Shown one piece after another: positions 40,565-49,792 of a stretch of DNA of 64,000 bases (its first letter is position 1; each line of letters opens with the position of its first letter). Below the pieces are notes generated by a model. The model was not told the DNA's origin. It saw nothing but the letters and a program-made list of their open reading frames with translations, and did not search any database. The stretch spans positions 3,671,501 to 3,735,500 of the forward strand of contig NZ_CP053562.1 of the NCBI RefSeq assembly GCF_002085925.2, written 5' to 3'. Origin of the DNA: Thioclava electrotropha. GTDB taxonomy: Bacteria; Pseudomonadota; Alphaproteobacteria; Rhodobacterales; Rhodobacteraceae. The position numbers and the translations under genes are program-made.

Positions 40565-41275
40565 ATGGCCATCCGCTTGCGCGACGATGAATCTTCCGAG
40601 ATTCGCGCGCTACGACTGTTTTCCGGGATCGACGACGAGAATTTTTCTGCGTTGATCCGAGGTGCCTATGTCCAAAACTTTCCGCCGCAAATCGAGTTGT
40701 TCACTGAGGGCGAGACTAGTGATTTCCTTCACGTCGTCATCAGTGGGTCGGTGGAATTGTTCGCAACATGGAATGGGCGCGAAACGACGATGGAGACGCT
40801 GCAGCCCGTCTCAACCTTCATCGTGGCGGCTACCGTCAAAGCAGCGCCCTACCTGATGTCTGCGCGCACGCTTGAGAAGTCGCGCATCATCTTGGTGCCA
40901 TCAGAGGATGTTCGTGCAATCTTCGATGCCGACCAGACATTCGCACGCAACGTCGTAACAGAGCTCGCTCAGGGATATCGTGGGGTTGTGCGGAACACAA
41001 AGAACCTCAAGCTCCGAACTTCCCTTGAGCGCCTGGCCAACTACCTTGTTCATCGCCACACATGCGAGGATAAGGCAGATGTCTTTGATCTTGGGATCGA
41101 AAAACGGCGTCTGGCTTCTTACTTGGGCATGACGCCAGAAAACCTGAGTCGAGCGATCCGTCAGTTGGAACCCTACGGCGTGCAAATCGATGGAAGCTGC
41201 GTTACGATCACCGATGCAAAAGATCTTCGTGCTTTTGCCAAACCTTCTGACCTGATCGACGATCCCTGTTCCTGA
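40565..41275 (+). CDS. narR: Crp/Fnr family nitrate regulator NarR
   Basis: 236 residues: an N-terminal cyclic-nucleotide-type barrel (about 20-130), dimer helix, and winged HTH (KRRLASYLGMTPENLSRAIRQL). The E-x-x-S-R pattern in the recognition helix (ENLSRAI) predicts TTGAT recognition. The four N-terminal cysteines of FNR are absent, so it does not sense oxygen by an Fe-S cluster; this is as in Paracoccus NarR, which activates the nar operon in response to nitrate or nitrite. Start preceded by GAGGTG. Diverges from narK1. Confidence 0.9.
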   Translation: MAIRLRDDESSEIRALRLFSGIDDENFSALIRGAYVQNFPPQIELFTEGETSDFLHVVISGSVELFATWNGRETTMETLQPVSTFIVAATVKAAPYLMSARTLEKSRIILVPSEDVRAIFDADQTFARNVVTELAQGYRGVVRNTKNLKLRTSLERLANYLVHRHTCEDKADVFDLGIEKRRLASYLGMTPENLSRAIRQLEPYGVQIDGSCVTITDAKDLRAFAKPSDLIDDPCS

Positions 41276-41539
41276 AGGTCAGCGCCTTCCGTCGGCCTCG
41301 TCGATCAGTAAGCGTTGCATCCGAACCCGCTCACGCGTCCGTCGTTTCGCGCTTAGGGGGCCTATCTTGGCGCTACGCGCCAAGATGGAAAGTTAGCAAT
41401 CATTGCCGTTTCCGTTAGTGAGCTTTGGACCCCTATGCAGCGAGGTCGGACGGTTGCCTTTCTCGGGGCTCCGTCCTCGGCCGCGAATTCGCTAGGATGC
41501 AATGAAGAAGGCCGGAAAAGCGGGCTGGCCGAGGACCGC
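41276..41539. other. Gene-free stretch after narR, with a 9-base perfect hairpin
   Basis: No coding frame is supported. ATCTTGGCG (41364-41372) pairs with CGCCAAGAT (41378-41386) around the loop CTACG. This lies 89 bases past the narR stop and has no T run, so its role as a terminator is uncertain. Confidence 0.5.
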
Positions 41540-41644
41540 GTGAAATCGCTTGTGCGTCTCTGGCGCCAGTCCCGGCCCCTGAAGCGCGATCTCGCGGTCT
41601 CGATCCTGCTCGATGTGTCGCGATCCACCGAAAGCGCGGTCTCG
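41540..41644 (+). pseudogene. NorD-like von Willebrand A domain remnant
   Basis: About 35 codons in one frame read VKSLVRLWRQSRPLKRDLAV then SILLDVSRSTESAV, which matches the start of the vWA domain in NorD (nitric oxide reductase activation protein), where the MIDAS loop is D-x-S-x-S. The similarity stops abruptly at both sides: no start or domain remainder is present. NorD belongs to norCBQDEF clusters; norE and norF lie at the right edge of the window, on the opposite strand. Identified from motif memory. Confidence 0.5.
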
Positions 41645-41874
41645 GGCTGTCACAGTCACAACATGACCGACGTCGGACACTCGTATCCTTGACAATTGAC
41701 AAGCGCTACGGAGTTGATCTCCAAAGTAGTCGTCCGAGAGGTCCGCTATCCGCTGCCTTAACGCGACTCCGAAAAAAGGCGAGGCTGTCGGACAATCGAT
41801 CTCGCAGCGTTTCACCGGCAGTTTGCGCTCGAGTCGATTTCGCTGAGCCGCACGAAGCCAAAACTAATGCGACA
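41645..41874. other. Gene-free junction between the NorD remnant and the recombinase block
   Basis: No supported frame. The sequence changes here from GC-rich to AT-richer and marks the probable left boundary of the accessory block. No direct or inverted repeat matching the right side was found by eye. Confidence 0.4.
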
Positions 41875-42150
41875 TCAGCTCTTACTTTTTTCCTCCTCTT
41901 GCTTGTGGCCGTCGTCATTTAGCTCCTCCCAAGCTTCACGAGCCCTCATTTCAAGATCGTGTCCCACTTCGAGCTGCTCCACCTGCGCATTGAACCAACG
42001 GGCCTCCTCCTCGGTCAGCGGCGCATGGGATCGCTTCCACGAGCGCCGCTCAAACCAAATGGTCGCCCATAGAGCGATGATCACCAAGACGCCAAACACT
42101 GCGGCCACCACGATCGCCAGATCCAAATTCGGGTTCACACAATCCGCCAT
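41875..42150 (-). CDS. Small single-span membrane protein beside the AAA ATPase
   Basis: 91 residues. One hydrophobic helix (IVVAAVFGVLVIIALWATIWF, residues about 13-33), then a basic RRSWKRSH stretch and a highly acidic, Lys-rich helical tail. The C-terminal part would be cytoplasmic by the positive-inside rule. GGGAG precedes the ATG. It follows the AAA gene by 15 bases in the same direction, so the two are probably co-transcribed. No family recognised. Confidence 0.7.
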   Translation of the reverse strand: MADCVNPNLDLAIVVAAVFGVLVIIALWATIWFERRSWKRSHAPLTEEEARWFNAQVEQLEVGHDLEMRAREAWEELNDDGHKQEEEKSKS

Positions 42151-42165
42151 TTCAATCTCCCTGTT

Positions 42166-43296
42166 TCACTGCAACGGAGGACGGTTTTCGTGCGCGACTA
42201 GGGCGTCGATCAGTTTGATCACCGCGCGCAGATCCCACCCGCGCTCGGCTCCTCGCAGCATGTCCGTTAGCGCATCGACCGTATCCGCTGGCAGGCCTCG
42301 TGCCGCCCCTTCGCGCCGTGCGAAATACGCCAGATGTGCGCCGGCGAGCGGCGGGATATAAACCACGCGACAGCGGCTTTGCAGCGGCGCTGGAACGGCA
42401 AGACGGTCGTTCGAGGTCAGGATCCAGCTGATCCAGCGCATGTCGAACCGCACGCGGAAAAATGGGCAGCTCCAGGTCCGCGCACTGAGGGGGTCCAGCA
42501 GCGGCAATAGCGCATTGCTCAGCGCAAAGCTAAAGCCTCGACTTGAACGCACATCGCCGCACTTATCCACCTCGTCGATCACGATGACCGGGTTACCCAC
42601 GCGCTGATGCAGGATGAGCTCCACAGGCCGGCCCGGATGGGCCGTCGACCAGCCTCGTTGGCTTCCGGCTACCGCGAAGCCCGCCGGTTCATTCGATGCG
42701 TCGATCAGTTCTGTCGGCGTGCCGATCAATTCCGCCAATCGACGCGCCCAGTGGCTCTTTCCGATGCCAGGAGGCCCATCAAGCAAGAGCGGAGGCAGAC
42801 GGAGGGCGGGAGCACCTTTGCGCATGCTTTCACGCATCGCATACCACGCGATTTCTGTCGCACTGGACATCCAAGGCATCTCCTCGTGTAGCGCCGCGGC
42901 AATTTCGTCCGCCCTATGCTCGCTCTCAAGCTGAATAAGCTGGACGCCGTTTTGGAGTGCCGAGAGCTTCTTCCGTTCGTCATAGCTGAGATGGCTCATT
43001 CTGGAGGCCTGCTGTCGAAGCTCTACGAGCATTTGAGCGCGGCGGCGGATCTTGTCCCTGTCTTTGCGGCTTGGGGAGATCTGATCCGTCACATCAGACC
43101 ATTCCTCGCCTCGATCGAGGTTCGAAAACCAGTCTTCATCGATCCCTAGATTCTTGCGGCGCAGTTCCGAGAGTGTCTTAGAGAGCCGGGTCTCAATGTC
43201 ATTTGCTGTGTCCGACGGGAAGAACCGAATATCGGCAATCCGAAAGTGAACCGAGCGACGCGGGCCGCTCCTGGTGGGGACGGAACGTCTCGTCAT
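42166..43296 (-). CDS. AAA ATPase, Lon-like ATP-binding domain
   Basis: 376 residues. About 140 N-terminal residues are charged and partly coiled coil (residues about 80-130). The AAA core has Walker A LLDGPPGIGKSHWARRLAE, Walker B PVIVIDEVDKCG, sensor 1 WILTSNDR and an arginine finger candidate in APLQSRCRVVYIP. The Lon/ClpX-like wording of the core is clear, but no Lon protease domain (Ser-Lys dyad) follows. Probably a motor that remodels or loads a partner. It lies 187 bases downstream of the recombinase pair, same direction, and in front of the small membrane protein. Confidence 0.8.
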   Translation of the reverse strand: MTRRSVPTRSGPRRSVHFRIADIRFFPSDTANDIETRLSKTLSELRRKNLGIDEDWFSNLDRGEEWSDVTDQISPSRKDRDKIRRRAQMLVELRQQASRMSHLSYDERKKLSALQNGVQLIQLESEHRADEIAAALHEEMPWMSSATEIAWYAMRESMRKGAPALRLPPLLLDGPPGIGKSHWARRLAELIGTPTELIDASNEPAGFAVAGSQRGWSTAHPGRPVELILHQRVGNPVIVIDEVDKCGDVRSSRGFSFALSNALLPLLDPLSARTWSCPFFRVRFDMRWISWILTSNDRLAVPAPLQSRCRVVYIPPLAGAHLAYFARREGAARGLPADTVDALTDMLRGAERGWDLRAVIKLIDALVAHENRPPLQ

Positions 43297-43483
43297 TCCA
43301 ACGACCCTGCAGTTCGACAGAAAATCAAGGGTTCACGGCTATGCACGATAGAAAACCTCACCCGTGGTTCGCACAAGCGGCGAGCCGTCCTCCGAGAGAA
43401 CTCATGGGGCCTGCATTCCGGCGACATTCCACGAACGGGGTCAATACATGCGGTTCTCTTGTCAGGAGCGCTTTTGAGCGTCG

Positions 43484-44887
43484 TCATTGAAAAAACTCCC
43501 GCCACTCATCGTCGGAGAAATTGCAGGAAAGATCGTCGTGAACCTTTTCCAAGGCCAGACGTTCAAACGCAGCTGTGCGATATGCCTCAGCGGTTCTTTC
43601 GCTTCGGTGACCACAGGCCTTCATGGCTAACTCGACGCCGCGGGAACCGAAACGGGCGAATTCATCATGGAGCTTCGTTCGCGCCGCGTGCGATCCTGTC
43701 CCCAGAACTTGGCTCCAGAGGAAGCTCACGTAATTCTTGTGAGGTGCTGTGTCGTCATAGTTCACAAACAACAATCGTCGTTTCTGGAAACAAGATTCTC
43801 GCATTTCCGACAAGTAGATCGGCGCACACCCTTGCAGCACGACTTGATCAATGAAGAAGGCGAAGACTGGATGGATGCGGGACTGAAACCGACGACCAGT
43901 CTTCGATACCTTCAAATCGAATTTGTAGCCAGCTTCGTCCCAGGCAAGTTCCTTGCCGAACGAGATGCGTGTATCCGCGACGCGCAACGGTAGTGCTGCA
44001 AACAGAGTGATCGCAAGCGCGGCATTCCGTCGATACTGAGCATGTCGTGGATTTGGCAGCCGGTCGGCTTCTCCAAGCATCTCGAAAGCTATCGCAAACA
44101 TCTCCGAATATGTCGGCAATGAGAGGACCTTTGCCTCCTTCTTTGGCTGAATCTTGGCGGAACGACGCTCGTGGAAACGAACACGCTCAAGAAGATAATC
44201 GAGAACTTCCTCCTTGGCGCCGATGTATCGTGCGAAGTCGCGCACTTGCCGCATCGCAGAATGAATAGTGACCGGTGAGAGTGGGCGCTCTCGGTTGAAC
44301 AGGGACTTCTCATACTCCCGGGTTGCCTCCAATGTCAGGTCCATCGCCAGACCGCGATCACGTGCGACTTTGGCAAACTCCCGCAACTTCACTTTCGTCG
44401 TTGCAATCATGGAAGGCGCAGGGGGATTGGCCGCAACGCCCGGCAAGCCATCTTCCATCGCTGCAAGGGCCTCCAACCAGCTGTGCGGAAGATCACTAAT
44501 ATCCAGGGAGAACCTTTTCTCGCGCGGCTTGTGAGATCTATGCCTGTCTTCTGGGGGGCCGTGCCATCGCGCAATGGCGATGTCCAATTCACGTTCAAAA
44601 GGAGAGCGCTCAAAGATTTTCCTGAGCGCCGCTCGCAGCGAGGTCAGTTTACCCCACGTCCAATATTCGGTAGCTTTCGATATAAGGCCCGCATCAATGT
44701 GTGCCTCAGCATCCAGTTTCAATGCAGAAAAAAACTCGTCTACAATCGAAATCTGTGCAACCGAAATTTCACGCCTAACGATCTGAGTCAGAGTTTGGTC
44801 AATATCCAGCATTTGTGTTAATCGCCCGCGCTCGATAATTTCTCTTGCCCTTTTCACGCGATACGTCGGTGCGTTTCCATTCTTCAT
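43484..44887 (-). CDS. Large tyrosine recombinase B of the pair
   Basis: 467 residues. A long N-terminal portion (about 270) precedes a recognisable tyrosine recombinase catalytic domain: Arg in ALPLRVADTRISFG, Lys in LKVSKTGRRF, a degenerate HxxR box around AARTKLHDEFARFG, the second His in KACGHRSERTAEAYRT, where the Tyr is the nucleophile. It overlaps the upstream recombinase A by 4 bases (ATGA). Compared with phage integrases it is long, and its domain order suggests a transposon-type recombinase such as those of Tn554-like elements; that comparison is by layout only. Confidence 0.78.
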   Translation of the reverse strand: MKNGNAPTYRVKRAREIIERGRLTQMLDIDQTLTQIVRREISVAQISIVDEFFSALKLDAEAHIDAGLISKATEYWTWGKLTSLRAALRKIFERSPFERELDIAIARWHGPPEDRHRSHKPREKRFSLDISDLPHSWLEALAAMEDGLPGVAANPPAPSMIATTKVKLREFAKVARDRGLAMDLTLEATREYEKSLFNRERPLSPVTIHSAMRQVRDFARYIGAKEEVLDYLLERVRFHERRSAKIQPKKEAKVLSLPTYSEMFAIAFEMLGEADRLPNPRHAQYRRNAALAITLFAALPLRVADTRISFGKELAWDEAGYKFDLKVSKTGRRFQSRIHPVFAFFIDQVVLQGCAPIYLSEMRESCFQKRRLLFVNYDDTAPHKNYVSFLWSQVLGTGSHAARTKLHDEFARFGSRGVELAMKACGHRSERTAEAYRTAAFERLALEKVHDDLSCNFSDDEWREFFQ

Positions 44888-46635
44888 TTGGAGAACCCCG
44901 CCATCTTAATAATCTTATCCTGAACTTCGAGAAGCTCTCGCTCTTCATCAATCCAAGCATAATATTTACGAACTACGTTCGGGGTATTACACAAAAGCCG
45001 CGCGGCGCCAGCGTAGTCTCCAGGCTGAGCTCGTAAGTAAAGAGAAGCGAGCCCATGCCGAAAATTATGCGGGAACATTTGAAGGTGATGATTGCGTGCG
45101 TGGCGATGCAGCCAGCCCCGCAAAACGGTTGAAGAAAGTTGGGGACCCCCATAGCCAGGAAAGAGAAAATCCGACTCTTCCGATCCATGAATCTCTGGCC
45201 GAATTTCATCAAGATACCAGATCAATACCTCCAGCGCTCGCGTTGGACCGTCCACGAGCGATGCCTTGATATCACGCTTATTTTTCACGGAATGCGCTGG
45301 TAGTAATACGTATGCTTGCCTCCGCGCCCCAACGGGAAGGATGAGATTTGCATCCTCTCCCCTATGTCGAAGTTGAAGCATATTCGACACTCGCAGCGGC
45401 ACCCCCCATAACGCGATCGCGGAAAAGCATGCAAGAACTCCCAGCTGAATAATTCTTCGCTCCTTGTAAGGAGAATTAAAGACTTCCGCTCGTAATGACT
45501 GAGCGTCCCTCATGAATGCCAGATGCAAACTTTGAAAAGTAAGTTCGGCACGACGATTTCGAAGAAGATGCTGGCAAAACGCTTTTGCCGGTTCAGACAT
45601 CTCTTGCGCGTCGCGTTGCCCCTTTTTTAAGGTAGGGTTTATCTTGAGCGATGCTCTCATAAAGCTCGTATCAAGGTGCAACCACTCTGCGAGGATGGCG
45701 ATGTTAGTTATATAGGAACGCATCGTGCGCTCCGAAATGCGGATGTTTCCATCTTGGTCTTGGATCCAAGCCCGAACAATTTCGAGAAATACAGGGCGAT
45801 CGAAAATCTTCTCAAACGCGAGGATCTCATGTCTGATGACACCGATCATTAATCCGGTCCGAAGATACTTATTGAGAGCCGCCTGGCGCACATTTTGCGC
45901 AGCTTTGGAAAGCCCAAAGACCGCTTCCCCACTAATTTCATCCATCTCGCCGGACGAGGCGCTTTCGATCAACTGATGGGCTTGCTGTTGCAGATGAAAG
46001 GGAATGTGATCGGGCGCCGACCTCCGCACCCTATCCGGAACTTCCAGGTCGCATGTTGGCAGATTCCCCGCGATTTCGGATGAAAGGTGTCGATACTCAT
46101 TCAGCCTGCGCACCGCCTGAGAAATGGTTCGACGACGTCTTGCATCGAGTGCATCAGAGAGGGTAGAGAGCCATGCGCCGTCAAGTTCATGAGGCTGGCG
46201 TCCAGAACGTCTAGCTTCTTTTGCAAGCTGCACGATCGGTATAAGTTCCTGGCGCCTGCGGCCAAAGGTTCCATCGACTAGCCTTTCGCATTCGAAAAGT
46301 AATTTGCTCCAGAGATCATTGGGGACGACGGTGGTCGCTGTCGTGGCTCCGCTGCTCTTTTTCAGTATGGAAACGACCCTCTGGCGCCAACCTTTGTAGG
46401 ATTTGAATGTTTTGAAAAGATCGGGATCATAGTTTTTGCGATGGAAACGCCCCTCAAACGCCACCACATCCGCAGGGATACTAGCGAGACTGTTGACTTG
46501 ATAAACTTTCAAGCAACGGCGGATCGCATCTCGGTAGATCTTTTTCGTTCCATCCGTATATCCCGCCTCGCATTCAATCCACCGAAGCACATCTACCATT
46601 GTGCCAACTGCGCCATCTTCTTTCTTTCCGGACAT
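44884..46635 (-). CDS. Large tyrosine recombinase A of the pair
   Basis: 583 residues from ATG 46635 (a GTG at 46650 is an alternative). The catalytic part is in the last 180 residues: Arg in WGVPLRVSNMLQLRH, Lys in AHSVKNKRDIKASLV, His-x-x-Arg in FPHNFRHGLASLYLRA and a Tyr in NVVRKYYAWIDEE. The second His/Trp position appears as Asn or Thr (LLCNTPNVV), a deviation worth noting. The first 400 residues are unlike core phage integrases. Its last bases overlap recombinase B. A HTH gene lies 100 bases upstream. Confidence 0.78.
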   Translation of the reverse strand: MSGKKEDGAVGTMVDVLRWIECEAGYTDGTKKIYRDAIRRCLKVYQVNSLASIPADVVAFEGRFHRKNYDPDLFKTFKSYKGWRQRVVSILKKSSGATTATTVVPNDLWSKLLFECERLVDGTFGRRRQELIPIVQLAKEARRSGRQPHELDGAWLSTLSDALDARRRRTISQAVRRLNEYRHLSSEIAGNLPTCDLEVPDRVRRSAPDHIPFHLQQQAHQLIESASSGEMDEISGEAVFGLSKAAQNVRQAALNKYLRTGLMIGVIRHEILAFEKIFDRPVFLEIVRAWIQDQDGNIRISERTMRSYITNIAILAEWLHLDTSFMRASLKINPTLKKGQRDAQEMSEPAKAFCQHLLRNRRAELTFQSLHLAFMRDAQSLRAEVFNSPYKERRIIQLGVLACFSAIALWGVPLRVSNMLQLRHRGEDANLILPVGARRQAYVLLPAHSVKNKRDIKASLVDGPTRALEVLIWYLDEIRPEIHGSEESDFLFPGYGGPQLSSTVLRGWLHRHARNHHLQMFPHNFRHGLASLYLRAQPGDYAGAARLLCNTPNVVRKYYAWIDEERELLEVQDKIIKMAGFSK

Positions 46636-46735
46636 GTTCGCTAATTCCACTTTTCTTCGATATAACCGACTGGAGAACCGAACACTCCATTTCTTTGAGA
46701 CGCCGAAAAAGAGAGAGTGTTCGGTTATTTATTCA

Positions 46736-47248
46736 CTAATACCCACTCTGTTCCTTATTACGCAGGTAGAGCATCGTGCTCGCCTTCGCCGTGTCGCCCC
46801 CCGTGGTGTCAACCAGACGCACAGCCTTCCCAAATCGTGGCTCGAGCCACCATTCGAATGGCTCGCTCAATCGCCACGCATCGACGTGCGCGGGCAGGTA
46901 GCGACGAATTCGCGGGCCAAGATCCGCGTGATGCGGCAACCTCCACTTCGGGTCTCTTTCGTTGCCAGCCCGGCGGATCGTGTGTTCCTCGACGCCCGCC
47001 ATCTCCGCTAGCTGCTTCACCGAAAGAAGTGGCCGCTGGAGCTGTGGAAGTTCTGCAGATGGGATCTGATGGAGTCGCCATACACGGCGGAGCAGGTCGA
47101 CGAAATTCACACGCCCGCCTGGCATCATCTCGCAAGAGATCTCTCCCACTACTTTCGTGGCGGTCTTGCGTGTAACGCTCAGGTGCTCGGCGATCCCTGA
47201 TATCGTCATAGGGTGATAGCTCGCATATGTGATAGCAGTTTTTCTCAT
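46736..47248 (-). CDS. Two-HTH DNA-binding protein at head of the recombinase unit
   Basis: 170 residues. Two helix-turn-helix-like segments are visible: MTISGIAEHLSVTRKTATKVV (about 14-34) and LLSVKQLAEMAGVEEHTIRRAG (about 74-95). The second is of the MerR/excisionase (DNA-binding domain) kind. It is the first gene of the unit, and may regulate it or act as a directionality factor. No other domain found. Low GC around its 5' end. Confidence 0.68.
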   Translation of the reverse strand: MRKTAITYASYHPMTISGIAEHLSVTRKTATKVVGEISCEMMPGGRVNFVDLLRRVWRLHQIPSAELPQLQRPLLSVKQLAEMAGVEEHTIRRAGNERDPKWRLPHHADLGPRIRRYLPAHVDAWRLSEPFEWWLEPRFGKAVRLVDTTGGDTAKASTMLYLRNKEQSGY

Positions 47249-47862
47249 GCCATCATTTTTTCACGTCACACCCCCAAACGGGAACGCCCAAAGACGGCCA
47301 AAAGCCACGAAACAGCAAAAGACTTGTGGATTACGAGGCATTCTCCGAACTCGAACAAGAAGGCTCAAAGCGAATCAGGAGGAAATTGCGTAATTTTAGC
47401 CGATATCGACCTTTCTATTGTGCAAAAGCATATATTTTTTCGCACAGGAAATTGTTATTACGGATACGATTTCTTTTTCGATTTTTAGACGAAAGAAACC
47501 GGCGAGTAGGCAGGAAAAAGCAATTACCTTGGAACGGATTCTCAACCTGGCGATCGGATGTAACTGACTCATCGCTGTATTTGACTGCAGCGCTGGTCGG
47601 CGTGGAGACCGTCGTGCTCCTCAAGCCAATAGGATCAAAGCCAGTGGCCGTGCGGTGCGCAAGATGGGCGTGCGGTCATCCTCCGCGCCCGAGACGAGCA
47701 TACGCGCGACCTCCCGGCAGCCCCCTACCAGTTCTCGGGGCTCGCGTTCGATTTCGACCGTTCCCGGCTGCATCCGGGACAGTCGTAGGGTTGCCGCGAA
47801 AGTCTTCCCCTCCATCGTTGCTCTCGCCGCGACAGCAATATTCCGGATATTGGATCCTGAGC
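47249..47862. other. 614-base gene-free, partly AT-rich stretch; possible sensor kinase scrap
   Basis: 47260-47560 is markedly AT-rich and has no supported gene; it presumably holds the promoter of the recombinase unit. From about 47625 to 47830 on the minus strand one frame reads FAATLRLSRMQPGTVEIERE then VARMLVSGAEDDRTPI, reminiscent of the region after the dimerisation helix of sensor histidine kinases. Without more context this is a weak remnant call. Confidence 0.3.
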
Positions 47863-48800
47863 CTAAGCGGAAAGTCCATCGATAGAGTCGATGCGACCAT
47901 GCAGCTTCACCAGATCTGCTTGGCGCGCCAGGACCTGACGACGTCCAGTATGCCCGAGATAAAGGGCGAGACTGACAATGACGATCACGCCGCCGACCAG
48001 CCTGGACGGCGTTGGCTGAATGCCGGTTCCGGCCCAGATCCAGATTGGGCCGAGAACGGTTTCGAGAAGCATCAGCAGGCTCACGTTCGATGGGTGCGTG
48101 TAGCGAGATGAAAGCGAGAGCGAGAAGAACGACACGGGGAGCACCAGCCCGCCTGCGAGGGCAGTTGCCCAAACGTGCCCCTCAGTCATGCGCCCGGTCC
48201 CGTCAATGCAAGACCTGCAAGCCCCGCCAGTGTGGCCCCACCACCTACCAGGAGAAGGATCGGCAATTGCGCATTGGCTCGGATGGTGAGGAAACTGATC
48301 GCCAAACACATCGCGACCCCCAGACCTATTGCTGCACCAAGCAGTGGACTACCGGTGGTCTGCCCGGGATCCGTCCCGAAAACTGCAATGCCAATTCAGG
48401 ACAGCACGACTGCGGTCGTGACCCAGGTCATCCAATGTGCCCGTTCGCCCAGAAACATCCAGGACAACAGCGCAGCAAAGATCGGCACGGTTGCAACGCT
48501 GAATAAAAAATCCGAGACCGGCGCAACCGCGATGCCAAATGCGAAAAGCGAAGCGTTGCAAGATTGACAAAGCAGGACGAGCACACCGGCCCAGCAGATA
48601 GTGACACGCAAATCATTGCGAAGTTGCCGTCGCCGGAAAATCAGCCAAGCCAGCAACATCGCAGAGCCCATCAGGAACCCGCGCCAAGCCATCATCTGGC
48701 TGCCGCTCATCTCCGACCACCGCATGAGCAGAGTGTCAGGTGAGATCACCAGCGCCCCAAAGAGGGCGAGGAAGACACCGAACCTGGGGTTGCTTGCCAT
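47863..48800 (-). pseudogene. EamA-type transporter, disrupted by a stop and a frameshift
   Basis: The N-terminal half (ATG 48800 to a TGA at 48396-48398) holds the first five or so helices of a drug/metabolite transporter (FGVFLALFGALVISPDTLLM, MMAWRGFLMGSAMLLAWLIF). Downstream the frame continues past the stop (IGIAVFGTDPGQTTGSPLLG), then stops again near 48184; the rest is in another frame (VWATALAGGLVLPVSFFSLS to the C-terminus at 47863). So at least two lesions are present. The intact family is a 10-helix permease of about 290 residues. Confidence 0.75.
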
Positions 48801-49090
48801 TTTCCATTCCTGAAGCGAGGAGGCACCCAAGCCTTACCGGTCCACTGGTAGCATTCCAAGCTTTGTCGAAGCATCGTTAGGTCTCAAAAGGAACAGAGCA
48901 GCATCTCGTCGCTTCCGACCCTTACCTGCCGTCCGCTTCGCGTCCGAGCGCTGCGGTGCAGCGTCTCGAGAGCGGCCATTGGTTCATCGCTCAGCATTTT
49001 TGGAGGATGACGGTCTGCTGTGCGGACGAAGCCGACGGTCGCGCCCTCTTCGTCTGGTTGTTGCCCGAGATGCATTATCGGCGCGACCGT

Positions 49091-49501
49091 TCAGCCGGGA
49101 AGCCCGTCGATCCTTTCGATGGCGATCAGGTCGTTGTCCCAGGTCGCGCGACTGGAACAGCAGATATGCGCGTTGGGTCGTATATCGATCCGGCTGTCCA
49201 GCGACCCTGCTGGCACGACAAGCAAACCAATCTCCGGTTGGGAAACAGGCAGCGCGGCCCCGCAGTCGGAGCAAAAGCCCTTAACATGGCGTGAACCGGC
49301 GAGCCGGAACGTCTTGATGTTTTCCTCACCTGACATCCATTTAATTTTGGCCGTGGACGAAAACAGGTTTGCCGAATGGGCCGAACCGCTGTCCTTGCGG
49401 CAGCGGGCGCAGTGGCACAGGAAAAAGCTCTCGAACTCTCCCGATATGCGGAATTTCACAGCGCCGCACAGGCATTGTCCTATGGCCGGATTGTCGTCCA
49501 T
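49091..49501 (-). CDS. GFA family (glutathione-dependent formaldehyde-activating-like) protein
   Basis: 136 residues. Zinc-binding Cys pattern: QCLCGAVKF, FLCHCARCRKDSGS and CSDCGAALP. This Mss4-like fold is shared by GFA/CENP-V proteins; most members lack proven formaldehyde activity. The second GFA gene lies 292 bases away, same direction, and is not close in sequence, so it is not a recent duplicate. Confidence 0.85.
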   Translation of the reverse strand: MDDNPAIGQCLCGAVKFRISGEFESFFLCHCARCRKDSGSAHSANLFSSTAKIKWMSGEENIKTFRLAGSRHVKGFCSDCGAALPVSQPEIGLLVVPAGSLDSRIDIRPNAHICCSSRATWDNDLIAIERIDGLPG

Positions 49502-49792
49502 TCACACTCCTCTCGAGAGACAAGCCCCTGCCGCCAGTCGAATGCATTTTCATTTCCTCCTTGTATCCGCGTGTTGGATCACGGTCAAAAGGGGCTCGAA
49601 GCGGGCTTGCGGCGTCGCGGCACGGCTGGGCGCTCTCAGTGAGCAAAGATCGTCGCTCTCGGCCCTGAGTTGGACATTGAAGTTGGCGGGTCTGCGCAAA
49701 TGCTGCTTGATCGAACCCGCCATTTTCGCATCGTGCAGCCGTCGCTCACGGCTTGTAGACGAATGATGCTTCGCCAAGAGATGGTGCTCACT

